Shown: piece by piece, positions 32,554 to 42,922 of the stretch | Layout of the letters: each line of letters begins with the position of its first letter | Numbering within the stretch: the stretch's first letter is position 1 | NCBI RefSeq assembly: GCF_000350225.1 | Contig: NW_005178653.1 | Location: 288,172-352,171 of the forward strand | Direction of reading: 5' to 3' | Source: Chondrus crispus | Lineage: Eukaryota > Rhodophyta > Florideophyceae > Gigartinales > Gigartinaceae | DNA length: 64,000 nucleotides | Program-made: the position numbers and the translations under genes | Notes under the pieces: generated by a model | The model's database searches: none | Seen by the model: only the letters and a program-made list of their open reading frames with translations | What the model was told of the DNA's origin: nothing

Positions 32554-34393
32554 CAAGATGATCGGCCTGTGGGTTATCTCTCGCACCGGTCTCTCGGACA
32601 GCGAAACTAACTGGGACACAGGTGATCAGGAGTTGTTAGCCTTTATGGTGGCCCTACGCGAATGGGACGTATATCTCCGCGGTCGCAAGTTTGTCTTTAA
32701 GACGGATCACGAGCCGATAAGGTATCTACAGTCTAAGGCTCGCCTTTCTGGTCGTCAAGCCAGGTGGTTGGACGAGCTCCAGTCATACATGTACGAAGTT
32801 CAACATGTTCCGGGACCCAAGAACGTCGTCGCTGACGCTCTAAGCCGTCGTCCGGATCATTTGATATACCTCAAATCCATACAGCTACCCGGACCTAACT
32901 TCTTGCAACGAATCAGGGATGCGTACACTCAAGAAGAATTTGCTACGGCACTCATCAAGAGACTGAGCGATAAGGACTCAACTGACCCTCCTGATGATAC
33001 GTGCTCTCGATACATCCGCAACTTTGACTTCAACGGTTCCCACCTCCTTTGGAAGGGCACAAACGACGCTCGTCTCTACATACCGCACGTTGCTAATTTA
33101 AGAACGGACATGATACGAAGCTTTCATTATCCTTCCCACTTCGCCACAGAAAAGACACATGCGTCTTTAGCTCGGCACGTTTACTGGAGGGGGATGTACG
33201 AGGACGTCAAAGCTTACTGTGCTAGCTGCCACGATTTCCAACTCAACAAGGTACCGAACAAACTACCTTCGGGTAAGTTACAGCCCCATGACGTCCCCAC
33301 GACATGCTGGGACGTGGTTACCACGGATTTTCTCACAGAATTGCCGAATAGTTCGGCAGGGTACGATAGCATCCTGGTCATTGTGGATAAGTTTTCCAAA
33401 CGGGGCATCTTTATTCCCACTACAAAGACCATCACCGCCCCCAATGCTGCGCAACTTTTCCAAGATTACTTGTTTTCCAGGTTTGGTGTCCCAATCTGGA
33501 TAATATCTGACCGCGATCCCAAGTTCAAATCAAGATTCTGGAAGTCGCTGGCGGAGATACTCAACGTACATCTCAACATGTCAACAGCCGATCATCCCGA
33601 GACTGATGGCCAATCGGAAATATTGATTCGGACAATCGCCAACATGTTACGAGCCGCCATTCAAAAAGATAAAACTCAGTGGCACACCCAGTTGTCCGTG
33701 CTGGAGTACGAGTACAATGCGTCAAGAAACTCGAGCACAGGCCTGTCGCCATTCGAAATTGATATTGGCCGGATCCCTCCCAACCCGCTCATAAGACTCC
33801 TATCTGAATGCAAGATACAGTCTCAACATGCAGAGGACTTCGCGTCTAAAAGAGAATCATTCCGATTGGTCGCTCGTGACAATCTGGCTTTCGCACGTGC
33901 ACGTCAAAAGCACTATGCGGACAAGAAGAGGCTCGATGTGCAATTCAAGGTCGGCGATTTGGTTCTTTTACGCTCCGACAAGCTCGACACCTTCACTCGT
34001 TCTGATTTACCCGCTAAATGGCGCCCTAAGTACCTCGGCCCATTACGGATACGCGACGTTCTCGGTCCGGTGACCTACCGTATTGAACTGCCACCCTCTA
34101 TGGCACGAGCACACGACGTCTTCCACGTCTCGAAATTGAAGAAATACATACGGCCACCTGGAAGTAGTGGCCTGCTTCCTGTGGTAATTGATGCAGATGG
34201 TACAGTGGAGGAAGAAGTTGAAGCTATCCTGGGAAAGAAACGTCAGAACCGTAGACTTTTCTATTTGGTACAGTTCGTTGGTGATGCAGCTTCCGAAGCA
34301 GTTTGGATACACAAGTCGGAGTTAACGCATTGTAAGGATAAGATTTCGCACTACGAACAATCGACGCGGACGTCGATTTCAGAAGGAAGGTAA
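32554..34393 (+). pseudogene. gypsy-2 pol part 2: RNase H, integrase, chromodomain (out of frame)
   Basis: Open frame without its own natural start; it continues pol in another frame after about 32596. It contains the rest of RNase H (NWDTGDQELLAFMVALREWD, FKTDHEPIRYL, ADALSRRPD). The integrase has a zinc-binding domain (ending CASCHDFQ) and a DDE core with Asp in VVTTDFLTEL, Asp in WIISDRDPKF and Glu in ETDGQSEIL. The C-terminal chromodomain has VEAILGKKRQ, FYLVQFVG and VWIHKSEL. Intact apart from the upstream frame break. Confidence 0.9.
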
Positions 34394-34394
34394 G
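34380..34394 (+). promoter_or_regulatory. gypsy-2 polypurine tract
   Basis: CAGAAGGAAGGTAAG directly precedes the 3' LTR, the position of the plus-strand priming tract. Confidence 0.6.
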
Positions 34395-34624
34395 TGTAAC
34401 ACTGTGGTGTTCCGCCACGAAAGCATTAGTCAGATGTCATACAGCATGATTTCGTATGCATCTCTCTCCGTCATTTTTAGTCAAACTCTCCTACAGAGTT
34501 CTCCTTCACTCTACAGTACTTAGTCCTCACGACGACTCCGAGAGAAGGGAGAGGAAGGGGAGACACGACGAGTAAACGACTCGTGCAACGAGGATTTTTA
34601 CGCTCAACACTTTTCCTCGTCACA
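34395..34624 (+). repeat. gypsy-2 3' LTR (230 bp)
   Basis: Identical by eye to 29574-29803; followed by the target duplication GAAGG. Confidence 0.95.
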
Positions 34625-34629
34625 GAAGG

Positions 34630-35362
34630 CCTTACTGCTAAACAGTATACTTCCATTTTTTATACAGGAACAATTGAAATATAACTTCGGTAGCCCTTAT
34701 CGAAGGGGACCGAAAACAAGAGGACGCAGTACGCAACTGGAAAGTATTGATTTGTTCGGGTTGGCTTGAGAGGGAGGATCGGATCCGTCCAAAAGGGATG
34801 CCATGTTGAGATGACAGTGTCAGAATGCGGGCGCCAGGTTTGAGGAGGAAGGTGTGGCTCGCTTTGGGAATAGGGGATGGGGAGGTTGTCGGCGAATGGG
34901 GGTGCGAGTGGGTGTACAGTTCGCAACATGTTCCAACTGGGGTGGAACCGCCACGGAAGGGCAGTGATGGAGTGCAAGAGTGGTGGGGACAATCAATTTT
35001 TGAAACTATCATACAATGGTAAAGTGTTAGAGTGCTATTTTCTGGATGCACCCAATGTCTGGCGCAAAGATATCTTGGCCCCACGTTAATGAAGGCGGCA
35101 ATCGAAAAATCACTAGTGACAACTGCATGAGTTATCTTCTAGGTGGAAGACTTGTTTTCAATGCATAGCGTCTCGGCAGGTGACCATTCGGAAGAAAACG
35201 AAACAAGCAGTGCGTCAAGGGTGAGGTTGCTATGTTGATCAGCAAGTTGTTTTGAGGTTCTCGCGAGGGACGTGTTGACGGAAAGTTCGTCTCATCAGAG
35301 CGCATTCCCTTTCCATCGCCATATTGCTAACACAGTTCCATTCGGATTTACCACGGCTCGCT
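34630..35362. other. Right half of TIR transposon and short intergenic
   Basis: Up to 35054 this is the interior and right end of the DNA transposon that gypsy-2 interrupted. Short ORFs on both strands look like chance. 35055-35362 holds nothing recognisable. Confidence 0.5.
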
Positions 35363-36427
35363 TCACACATAGTCATCATGCGCTCCACGTATAGCTTCCA
35401 GTTGTCGGCCTTGTCGTATCTCACCTTTGTTATTTTCATATCCCAAAATGCGAATTCCTTGTGGAGAGCCAGTCCACTGCACCATCGGTTCGATACCTAC
35501 TGCATCCGTTACATCATGCCTTGCCCGATTAGCCCAGTGCATTGGATCACTCAGATCGAAGAAGATGGATCTCCTAAACAGAATGGAAACACCAAGAAAC
35601 AGCAGTGACGCTAACCACACAGCCGCAGTTATTGCGATCACAACTAGCGAAACCCGTGTACCTTGGGGACCATTTACTGAAAAAGGGCATTCGTCGCGTA
35701 TAGACCCTAGTAGAAGGTTGCGGCGCACCTCCGCCTCGTCATATATTGGTATCTGATAGAGGTCATTCAGCTTTTTGCTGAGTCTTGGCAGATCTTTCTT
35801 CGTAATGTTTAGACCGGTTACGTTAGTTGGAAGCACCTTTATTTTCTCACCAGGCTTTCTGCGCCCCCTGAGTTGTCCCGTGAAGTAAAACATATTACCT
35901 CTTAGAAAAACCTTTGAACAGCTTAGAAAGACACAGTTTTGTACACCATCCTTCCAGTCTATCTCGCGTAGACTTGCGAGCCTGAAGGAGTAGGCCATCT
36001 TGTCTGAACACTGAATTTGAGTATTCTGTAAACTGTAGTTTCCAAAGTGATGAGTGATATCGACCCCATTGACGTTTGTACATCGAAAAAGTATGGCTTC
36101 GGCTTCATTTCCGTTTGCATATGTGACGTTTCGCTTTGCGATCGTGCGCACACAGTCCTGAATGGAAGAGTCGGTTTGCAGTACGGCGTCGCTGAAAACA
36201 GAAAACAGAGTCTCCAGGGCCACAAACATTAACATGGCAAGTAAAGTAACGAAAGTGACACTGCGCTTGTGCATACGAAGCCTAAGTTTCTGGTTCTTCA
36301 ATAGGCGACGGCAATTAACATACTTGAGTAAGATGAGTGCGGCGGTGAGGAAGGCCAGCTCACATGCGGCAGTTGTGATGGTGACGAGAAGGCCAACGAC
36401 TAGCGCTGGAAGAGGGATGAGGACCAT
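35363..36427 (-). CDS. Membrane protein with extracytoplasmic domain (354 aa), family unknown
   Basis: Starts with ATG and runs uninterrupted for 354 aa. Hydrophobic segments lie at about 5-35 (LPALVVGLLVTITTAACELAF), 53-73 (SVTFVTLLAMLMFVALETLF) and 262-288 (LVVIAITAAVWLASLLFLGV). The roughly 185-residue loop between the second and third is hydrophilic, has several Cys and N-glycosylation-type sites (NVT, NYS, NIT), and is probably outside the cytoplasm. The tail after the third segment is polar (SDPMHWANRARHDVT). No enzyme motif or known family is recognised. Length, ATG start and clear topology favour a real gene, possibly a lineage-specific receptor-like or scaffold protein; the function is unknown. 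Confidence 0.75.
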   Translation of the reverse strand: MVLIPLPALVVGLLVTITTAACELAFLTAALILLKYVNCRRLLKNQKLRLRMHKRSVTFVTLLAMLMFVALETLFSVFSDAVLQTDSSIQDCVRTIAKRNVTYANGNEAEAILFRCTNVNGVDITHHFGNYSLQNTQIQCSDKMAYSFRLASLREIDWKDGVQNCVFLSCSKVFLRGNMFYFTGQLRGRRKPGEKIKVLPTNVTGLNITKKDLPRLSKKLNDLYQIPIYDEAEVRRNLLLGSIRDECPFSVNGPQGTRVSLVVIAITAAVWLASLLFLGVSILFRRSIFFDLSDPMHWANRARHDVTDAVGIEPMVQWTGSPQGIRILGYENNKGEIRQGRQLEAIRGAHDDYV

Positions 36428-37954
36428 CGCGATACCAGGAGCTACCTTGCAACGGTGTGAATCGATGCAAAACGGAAGAGATGGTTCTAAGCATTCTTTT
36501 GCACAGTGCTCTTCAAGAGAGGTTTGTTGTGACCCAGCGTTTTATGAACGAAGCAGTGAATTGAGTAGGGACCTTTACATGATTGAAGAGCTAGCTATGG
36601 GTGGATTTTATAAAACAGTGGAAACTACAAAAACACTCTTGCAGCACCTGTACCGGTTATCAAGTTGTCGTTGGGGGAGCCCCTATGATAGGTTGCATTA
36701 AATGCCAGACCATTGGAGGGGTTGCAAGAACAATGATAATACGCAGCAAATGCATTCTCTGAGCTCCCATTATCGGAGCGGAATAGGCGCGACAGCGACT
36801 TCATGAGCAAAAAAAATCATATGCATCCGGGAAGGAGGTGGTACGGTGTTCAAAGTGATCACAGGGAAGCGCAAGAGGCTCTCCTTCCATTGGAGGCCCT
36901 TTTCTTGCGGCCAAACGAGCTGTGTTTGTTGCTCGATTGGGCACAGGTTTTGCATGCATGATGCTCTCTGGTTGAGAGCCCCTCCAAAGAAGAATGGGAT
37001 GCTCGCTGCTATGCCTCTGGTGTTTTCCTCGTCATCGCAATGACGGAAGTGCGGGAGGAGGAGTCCGGATGCGAAGACGGTTGCAATTCTGCAATTCACC
37101 GAACAAAAGCAGTGATTCGATTACTGCTTCTGCTACTGTAGGTATCCACGTAGCCGAGTACTGTACCTGTACAGGAAGAATAACTCGGAAACTGGTGATC
37201 TTGAGATCACGAAGGAGGGACGGAATGTACTGTACGAGGGTGAATGCAGATTTCCGTGGTAATCTTACAGTCGTGTCGTGTCATCCGGACGCTTTCTTTT
37301 TCCGGATGTTCGAGCGACACATCGCCGACGACGAGTAGCCAGGTTCTAACGTAAAGTACGTCGCTATTTGGTTCGACGCTGTTATTCCAGTTGCTCGACT
37401 GTACTGTTGTCGATACCAGGTACTGTACAAAGGTGCACCGCATGTCAGTTAATGTTAACAGGCGGCGTTAAATTTGAAATCTTACGGAACAGAAAACTTC
37501 ACGTGAAAGATACCTTCCCGGAAAGGTCATACTCCCGAAAATTGAGCGGCCGTGTCGACACGGAACAGTCGATGTGACTTGCGACTTGCCAATCTCCTCT
37601 CATTCGTAAGGAGGCTTCGCTCTCCGTGTCTTGCTATGTTCGGTGTAAACAACATTAAACCTGAGCCTCCTGTACGATATTGGTTTCCTCTTGCGACACA
37701 TTTGCATCTTGGCATACCCTCGTAACTCCCACCGCTCTGCAACGCAGCACGACAGATGTAGAACTAGTCATGTCGAAGCACTTCGAAGGGGATGATCTTG
37801 AGATTATATCATCAAGAGCAAGATAAGATAACAATACCAATCAACATGTGCCCCTTGCTCATGCTGAAAATGATTGCGAGGATGGAAAGCGGAGGAGGCG
37901 CATACTGTATTCTTCTAATCCCAACCTTCTTAGTGTTATGCCCTAAGGGTAATG
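36428..37954. other. Intergenic, no gene seen
   Basis: Only short overlapping ORFs without recognisable motifs. The first part may hold the promoter of the minus-strand membrane-protein gene, but no clear element is visible. Confidence 0.5.
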
Positions 37955-38845
37955 TTAGGCTTGTTACCTCCATAGGCCCCCAATTTGGTCCCCTTTTCAG
38001 GAAAATGACTGTAAATGCATCAAAATAGCTTCCAAAACTCTGCAAATATGTCTCATGATAGACCTGAATGAGAGCTTTCAAACAAGCCTACATTGGCCAT
38101 GGTTGGAGACCTTTTGCGACGTACCATCGGGCTGTTCGAGCCTGTTTGGCCCAGAGGCCGGTTCGGGATAACTCCCCAATTTGGTCCCGCGATTTTATGC
38201 AAATTTTTTAGCTATTAAAAAGGGCCGCAAGTGTGTTCGCTGCGTTGTGTGCTGCCGCAGCTTCAACGCCTGTGGGCGCAGACAGAAAGCCAACAGACGC
38301 TGTTCGTCCGGCCGCTTTCGCTGACTGAATGCGCGCGCCCTTCGACGCCGATAACTAGTCCCAGTAGACCGCGACACACCGGTTCTCGATAGGGAAAAAG
38401 CTTTCGTAGCCCCACTGGCAACGAGCTGGACAAATTCCTCTCGAGCCGCCTTTATGCCTTCATCGCGAACATCTCTCTCTTTCGATGCCCTGGTCTCCGC
38501 CCTCATCGATCCGCGCATTTCTCTAAAGCGACTGTGAGGAGCTCTAAGGCCTTGGAGCTCTCCAAGGCCTTAGAGCTCATCATAGTCCCTCAAAGAAAAT
38601 TTTGTTACGCTGAGTTGGGGTCTTCTCCGAAAACGCGCCCTTTTCCGGTGCTCAAAATGCATGTTTCCGCGGGAGAAGCCGGCATTGGCTCAATGCGTTG
38701 GAAAGCTCTAGTCCTTACCTTTAATATAGTGTGGTTTGCGTCACCTGTAGAAGGCGCACACGCGACATAAAAGCCTTTGAAGGAATATGGGACCAAATTG
38801 GGGGGGGGGGCCCAAATTGGGGGGCTATGGAGGTAACAAGCCTAA
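37955..38845. mobile_element. TIR element of about 890 bp
   Basis: The left end TTAGGCTTGTTACCTCCATA (continuing to 37988) is matched by the right end (38812-38845, ending TATGGAGGTAACAAGCCTAA) as a 34-bp inverted repeat with one mismatch. A CCCCAATTTGGTCCC motif recurs at 37979, 38172 and, inverted, near 38790. A 107-aa minus-strand ORF (38195-38518) is Arg-rich and unrecognised; no transposase is seen. Probably a non-autonomous DNA transposon. Confidence 0.7.
38539..38578. repeat. Perfect hairpin inside TIR element
   Basis: Two exact 19-bp arms (GAGCTCTAAGGCCTTGGAG and its reverse complement) around CT. It would extrude as a cruciform or fold as RNA; the role is unknown. Confidence 0.85.
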
Positions 38846-39357
38846 AACTACTCAGCGAGCAAACATTCAAAACCGTCATGTCATTTTCATTGTCATTTGT
38901 TTCGAAAGAGTGAGTGGGTGCTTCGTTGCATCCACGTCGTGAAATGAATGCAATCCTCTCTGTCATGTGGTGAAGTCGAGGTTAGGTTTTAGCAGTTTCG
39001 AGTCTTTTCCTATCTTCTTCTTGATCTCGACACATTCCACAATGATAATGTCCATATAAATTGTACATTTGCTTTATGCAAAAACACAGTGTTACCACAA
39101 AGATGCCGCTTTCGCATATGTGACGATCTTCTGCGCAACGTCTGAGTCGATTGGTATGCTACCCTATTGTTGTACCAATCGACGTGTCCTCTAATATACA
39201 GAGCGATAACTGCACTAAAGGTCTACTGCATACCAGAGCTGCACGACGGCCGTGAGGTTCATTGCATACCATGTGGTATAAGAAGTAACATAAATACAAC
39301 GAGCTGCGTTATCGTCACTCCAATAACTTTGGTATGCCTGGCAGTTGCACAGCCTGA
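38846..39357. other. Intergenic, no gene seen
   Basis: AT-rich sequence without recognisable genes. Confidence 0.5.
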
Positions 39358-40155
39358 GACCGGGAATTCTGAACTTGCCCCTCTCAGCAAGAGCTCCATT
39401 AAACACCCTCAGGCTGCGCGTCGCCTTCAAACTCATTTCCAGGTCTGCGAAAGGAATTCACCTTGCTCTCAGGCAAAAATGAAAGCTCGTATCCACCTGC
39501 TGCTTGTCATTGTGTTGCAGATCACATGTGCATATTCCACAAGTCCTCCGCCGACTATTTCAGGAGGCCTACCATGGAAGAAAATTCGAGCTTCAGCTGA
39601 AGGAACAAGAAGGTCGTCTCTGTCGATCGTCTCGTCACGTCGCAAAAAGGAATCACAAGCGATGAGGCAAGAGCTCGAGTCAGACGTTTCATCTGCATCC
39701 CCTGATATATCCCCCTCTTCAGCGCCAATTCCTACACCATCTCCAGTACCCACTGACGGTGGAACCGCTATGTTGCACGTACCCACTGACGGTGGACACT
39801 TTATGGGGTACGTAGGCTCGGAAGGGAAGTTTTTCAAGAAGAAGTGCTTGTCTTGTTGTCATCAGCACTCTTCTCATAGTGGGCCGAAACGATGTCGTTC
39901 GTGCTGGTTGAGTACGGCGTCGCTAAGCCGGCCCATCCCGCCAAAGTCGCGGTGTCAGTTGGGAGATTCTCTTGGATCTACCACCTCTCCCACGCGATGC
40001 TTCTTCAGTAGATGCCGAAAGGCGTTGCGACTTCGTCCATGGCGATCACATTGCAACTGCAAACGGTGGGGTAGTATTTGGAAATAGGAACGGCTGGGCA
40101 AAGCAAAAGTGTAGACACTTGTAGTAAATTACTCTCTCAGCAATTGGCCCATAAA
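39358..40155 (+). repeat. Duplicated segment, copy 2
   Basis: Second copy of 27884-28677. It is bounded on the left by GTTGCACAGCCTGA and on the right by sequence unrelated to copy 1. No inverted ends or target duplication are evident. Confidence 0.93.
39479..40087 (+). CDS. Predicted secreted Cys-rich protein, copy 2 (202 aa)
   Basis: Same ATG, signal-peptide-like start, Ser/Pro-rich region and Cys/Arg-rich C-terminus as the copy at 28002-28610. It differs by a replaced stretch (DGGTAMLHVPTDGG here, CRRKSAYVPTDGG there) and a few substitutions. The frame is open 104 codons upstream of the ATG, but that part is outside the duplication and unrecognised. Function unknown. Confidence 0.5.
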   Translation: MKARIHLLLVIVLQITCAYSTSPPPTISGGLPWKKIRASAEGTRRSSLSIVSSRRKKESQAMRQELESDVSSASPDISPSSAPIPTPSPVPTDGGTAMLHVPTDGGHFMGYVGSEGKFFKKKCLSCCHQHSSHSGPKRCRSCWLSTASLSRPIPPKSRCQLGDSLGSTTSPTRCFFSRCRKALRLRPWRSHCNCKRWGSIWK

Positions 40156-40212
40156 TGTTCTGTAAAGCATTTGCAAACTTTCACCCCTATCCTGCACAGT
40201 CCGCCAACTTTG

Positions 40213-40401
40213 AAGCAAGGTTGCCAAGCAAAAGGCCTACGAAACAAGCGCCACGAGACCAAGAGGCGTCGTCGTCGCGTCGGCAAAACCTACCAGGCCC
40301 GTCCGCGTCTCGTTACACAGCATCAGCGTGAGTGCAACCCTCTCTCTCCCCGCTACAGGATTGTCGTCCACTTCACTAATAAAGCGTATCGCCAACTCTC
40401 A
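40213..40401 (+). pseudogene. Fragment of ribosomal protein L5 (uL18)
   Basis: The frame reads KRHETKRRRRRVGKTYQARP, RLVTQHQRECNPLSPRYR and IVVHFTNKAYRQLS. This corresponds to the N-terminal part of eukaryotic cytosolic ribosomal protein L5, the 5S rRNA-binding protein of the large subunit, with its basic RRRREGKTDYxARKRLV and KYRxVVRFTN segments. A KAY triplet just upstream lies in another frame, suggesting an indel. Nothing after 40401 resembles the rest of L5. It is a fragment, not the functional gene. Confidence 0.6.
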
Positions 40402-40733
40402 CGCGAACCGCTCGCGGTTACCCCACATGTCACAACCGATCACACGATGCGTCGCTGGTGCCCAGCTGTCGGCAGGCGGTGCCAGCGTCTTCCATACACC
40501 CTCAGTACTGATCGGAAACGGCCGAGTGGCGCCGATTCATGGTTACCTTCCTTGTCCACCCTGACAAAAAGAACAGTAGGTGAAAATTGTGTACGGTTTG
40601 GCTGTTTGGAGAAGTTGTGCAAGCTCGGACGAAGAAGATCCGCGGGAGGTTGTGGTGCGTTCGCCACGCTTGCGGCAGCATCTCGTTTCGAGCTTCAAAG
40701 TTTTATTCAACTGAACAGCGATGGTGCCAACCC

Positions 40734-40754
40734 CTGCTGCTGCTGCTGCTGCTG
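40734..40754. repeat. (CTG)7 microsatellite
   Basis: Seven CTG triplets in a row, giving a spurious poly-Cys tail to an ORF in one frame. Confidence 0.95.
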
Positions 40755-40949
40755 ACACCAGCACCTGAGGACCGGGAGCTGAGGCTGAAGGGATGGCGTG
40801 ATTTCATCGTACTCGATCAGTATTTATGCGGCCTTTATCCAGTATGCCTCTGGGACGCCGTTTTCCCAAATCAACACTGCCTACATTGTACACCATGATG
40901 GTCAGCTGACTTCAACAGAGGCGCGCGTAATCCCAAGGCCTTCGCCTCC

Positions 40950-41640
40950 TGCTGCTCCAGGAAGTCGTACACGGTTGGCCCCATAGAAAGTGGAATGGGC
41001 ACCGCAATAGCCGTCGCGGCACGTTTCGTGGTCTGCTGCAATCCCTCCCGCCGAGACGGCGCGAAAAGGGACATCCCTGTACAGGAATCACATTAGGCGT
41101 GGTACATCCTGGCAACGAGACCACCCCAACGACCGCGTAAGAGTATCGCATAGCTGTTCCATGGAATGTCGGAGATACATACTTATCCGGGAGCTGTTTT
41201 CGCTCGCAGACAACGAGGGCTTGCGAACGATTAACAATTATCTTGTGACCCGGACGACCGCCACCGCCGCCACTGTACGCGTCTGCCAGAGCCGCTGACC
41301 ACGGCAAAGACTCTTCAGATAGTAGAGTGCGTGCATGGGCGTGCTCAGCGATGGGTTCATTGCAATGTTTTCAAGCCTGTCGCGACACGGAGCGTCACAT
41401 GCGTTAGGCTTTACCCATGGGATGTCAGACCTCCAACGATACGACACGTCAAACGACAAATTTAGCTCGAGCAGAGGCATCTTTGTCTTTGCAAACCCAG
41501 CAGTGAAGTGGACGAGGCTGGGCTGTTTGGTGGAAATTGTGTTAGACGTGAATGATACGGCGGGTCTTGTTTTGTGCTCGGTTTTGCCGGCAAGTAGCGA
41601 TAGTGACGATTGAGAACGATCTGCCCGTGATGAAGTCGTT
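40950..41640 (-). pseudogene. Possible fragment of an RGP1-like arrestin-fold protein
   Basis: Two minus-strand frames carry blocks that resemble RGP1, a partner of the RIC1 exchange factor in Golgi retrograde traffic. One is an N-terminal-type block with FTSNTISTKQPSLVHFTAGF. The other, in a different frame, has ESLPWSAALADAYSG and SPTFHGTAMRYSYAVVGVV. RGP1 family members have a similar P-x-F/Y-R/H-G-x-x-x-K/R-Y-x-Y segment. The blocks lie in the right order with a frame change between them. The resemblance is from memory and weak, so the call is tentative. It would be a broken gene. Confidence 0.3.
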
Positions 41641-42305
41641 GTTGACAAAAAGAGGTTCTGGTGAAAGGCAAGATGCACCCGCTTCCACTAGCGCTGATAT
41701 GGACAGCTCCAGAATGGTCTGGAGGTTTCACTGGCGTCAGTGCTCAAGAGAGGCCGCTCCAAATGCATGAATGTGTCACCGCAGAATTTCTTCCACTACG
41801 AAGGGTAGTGGTGCTGTAACTGCTTGTCGTCCCGCTCCTCGATGGGGGGTTTATCGGCAAACGGCGGCAATGTTGGCGAAACCGAGTGGTTTTCCAGTTG
41901 CTGTTCTACGAGCAAAGAACGCCGTGGTGATGACGTGCAAGTTTCCCAGATAGCCGAGGACGGAAGACACAACAATGCGTGGACCCCACATAGCATTTCA
42001 GTCGTCGTCGTCGTCGGCATTCGGGACGGCAGGCTGTTCGTCGGGTGGCACGGGGTCTTCGGCCCGGTCAACGTCTTTAGGTGGCGAACATGGGAAGGCC
42101 GCCTTTTCTGAGAGCAGGAGCAGGAGGACTGGAATGGTCAGAGGTGACATCTCGACACGAGATGCAGAACGACGCAATCTAGCATGAGGGAGTGTTGCAG
42201 AGGGTTCGAAGCTCGTTGTTGTTGTTCAGGGGACGAGCGGTATGGCCATAACTGGATCCCGATTCACGTGATTCATGTATGCAGACTGGAGCGGGTAGCC
42301 AGCTA
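41641..42305. other. Intergenic, no gene seen
   Basis: Several short ORFs on both strands; a (GTC)n-like stretch near 42001. Nothing recognisable. Confidence 0.5.
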
Positions 42306-42920
42306 CACTGGGGACGGTATTTAGTGTCAGCGCTAAATTAGTGTCACCACGTAAATAGTGTCACTGACACTAATACATGTCAGAGCCGGGGACGACGACG
42401 GATCAATCCAGACATAGAACAATCCTTCCTTTGAGCCGGACCCATCTCACTGCCGGTCCGGAGGGATGGTATTGGTATGCGATTCGTTCGGTTCGTTTCG
42501 GGAGCACTAATTTGTGCGCGGGAGTGGAGATACGCAGGCATTCATTACTGAAAAGCGTTTTGTACTAAGAACAGGTCAACTGGTCGGTCTTTGGTCTGGT
42601 GTATAGGAAAAGGTTGGGCGATGCAGAGTTGTAACAAGGGGCATCTGCGATAAGGAAAGAGGAGGGGAGGGGGGGGGGGGGGGGGGTGATTAGAGGCAGG
42701 CATGTGAGGTTTTGGTAGGACGAAAAGAAATGCTGTAGGCTCTAATGGGATCGAACTTACACTATTCATTGTTACGTTTGACAATATCAGTGACAGTAAT
42801 ACCGTTTTCACTGAAATAGTGTAAGTACGGAAATAGTATCACTGACATTAATATATGTTTAGGGGTCGATATTTCCATAACGGAAATGGTATCAGTGACA
42901 CTAAATACCGTCCCCGGGTG
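42306..42920. mobile_element. TA-flanked TIR element of about 615 bp
   Basis: The left end CACTGGGGACGGTATTTAGT is mirrored by the right end ACTAAATACCGTCCCCGGGTG minus its outer base positions, with one indel. Both ends are flanked by TA (42304-42305 and 42921-42922). Sub-terminal copies of AGTGTCACTGACACTAAT-like sequence occur at both ends. TA flanks and TIRs suggest a Tc1/mariner or pogo-type MITE. It contains a run of 18 G at about 42669-42686. No transposase is present. Confidence 0.7.
42669..42686. repeat. Homopolymer of 18 G
   Basis: Uninterrupted G run inside the TIR element; its length is likely to be unreliable in the assembly. Confidence 0.9.
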
Positions 42921-42922
42921 TA

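Larger units (their letters stand above)
29574..34624 (+). mobile_element. Ty3/gypsy chromodomain retrotransposon, both LTRs (gypsy-2)
   Basis: The two 230-bp LTRs (29574-29803, 34395-34624) look identical and start TG and end CA. The element is flanked by the 5-bp duplication GAAGG (29569-29573, 34625-34629). Inside are gag, a protease-RT ORF, and an RNase H-integrase-chromodomain ORF. Identical LTRs mean a recent insertion. Pol nevertheless has an in-frame TAA and a frameshift between RT and RNase H. Confidence 0.96.
29105..35054. mobile_element. Small TIR DNA transposon, interrupted by gypsy-2
   Basis: The left terminus GGGTGCATCCAGAAAATAAC (in 29105-29125) is matched as reverse complement by GCTATTTTCTGGATGCACCC (in 35034-35054), one mismatch in 21. 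Removing gypsy-2 and one copy of its target duplication leaves about 894 bp. No transposase is recognised inside, so it is non-autonomous. An AT-like dinucleotide flanks both ends, but the target duplication is unclear. Confidence 0.65.
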
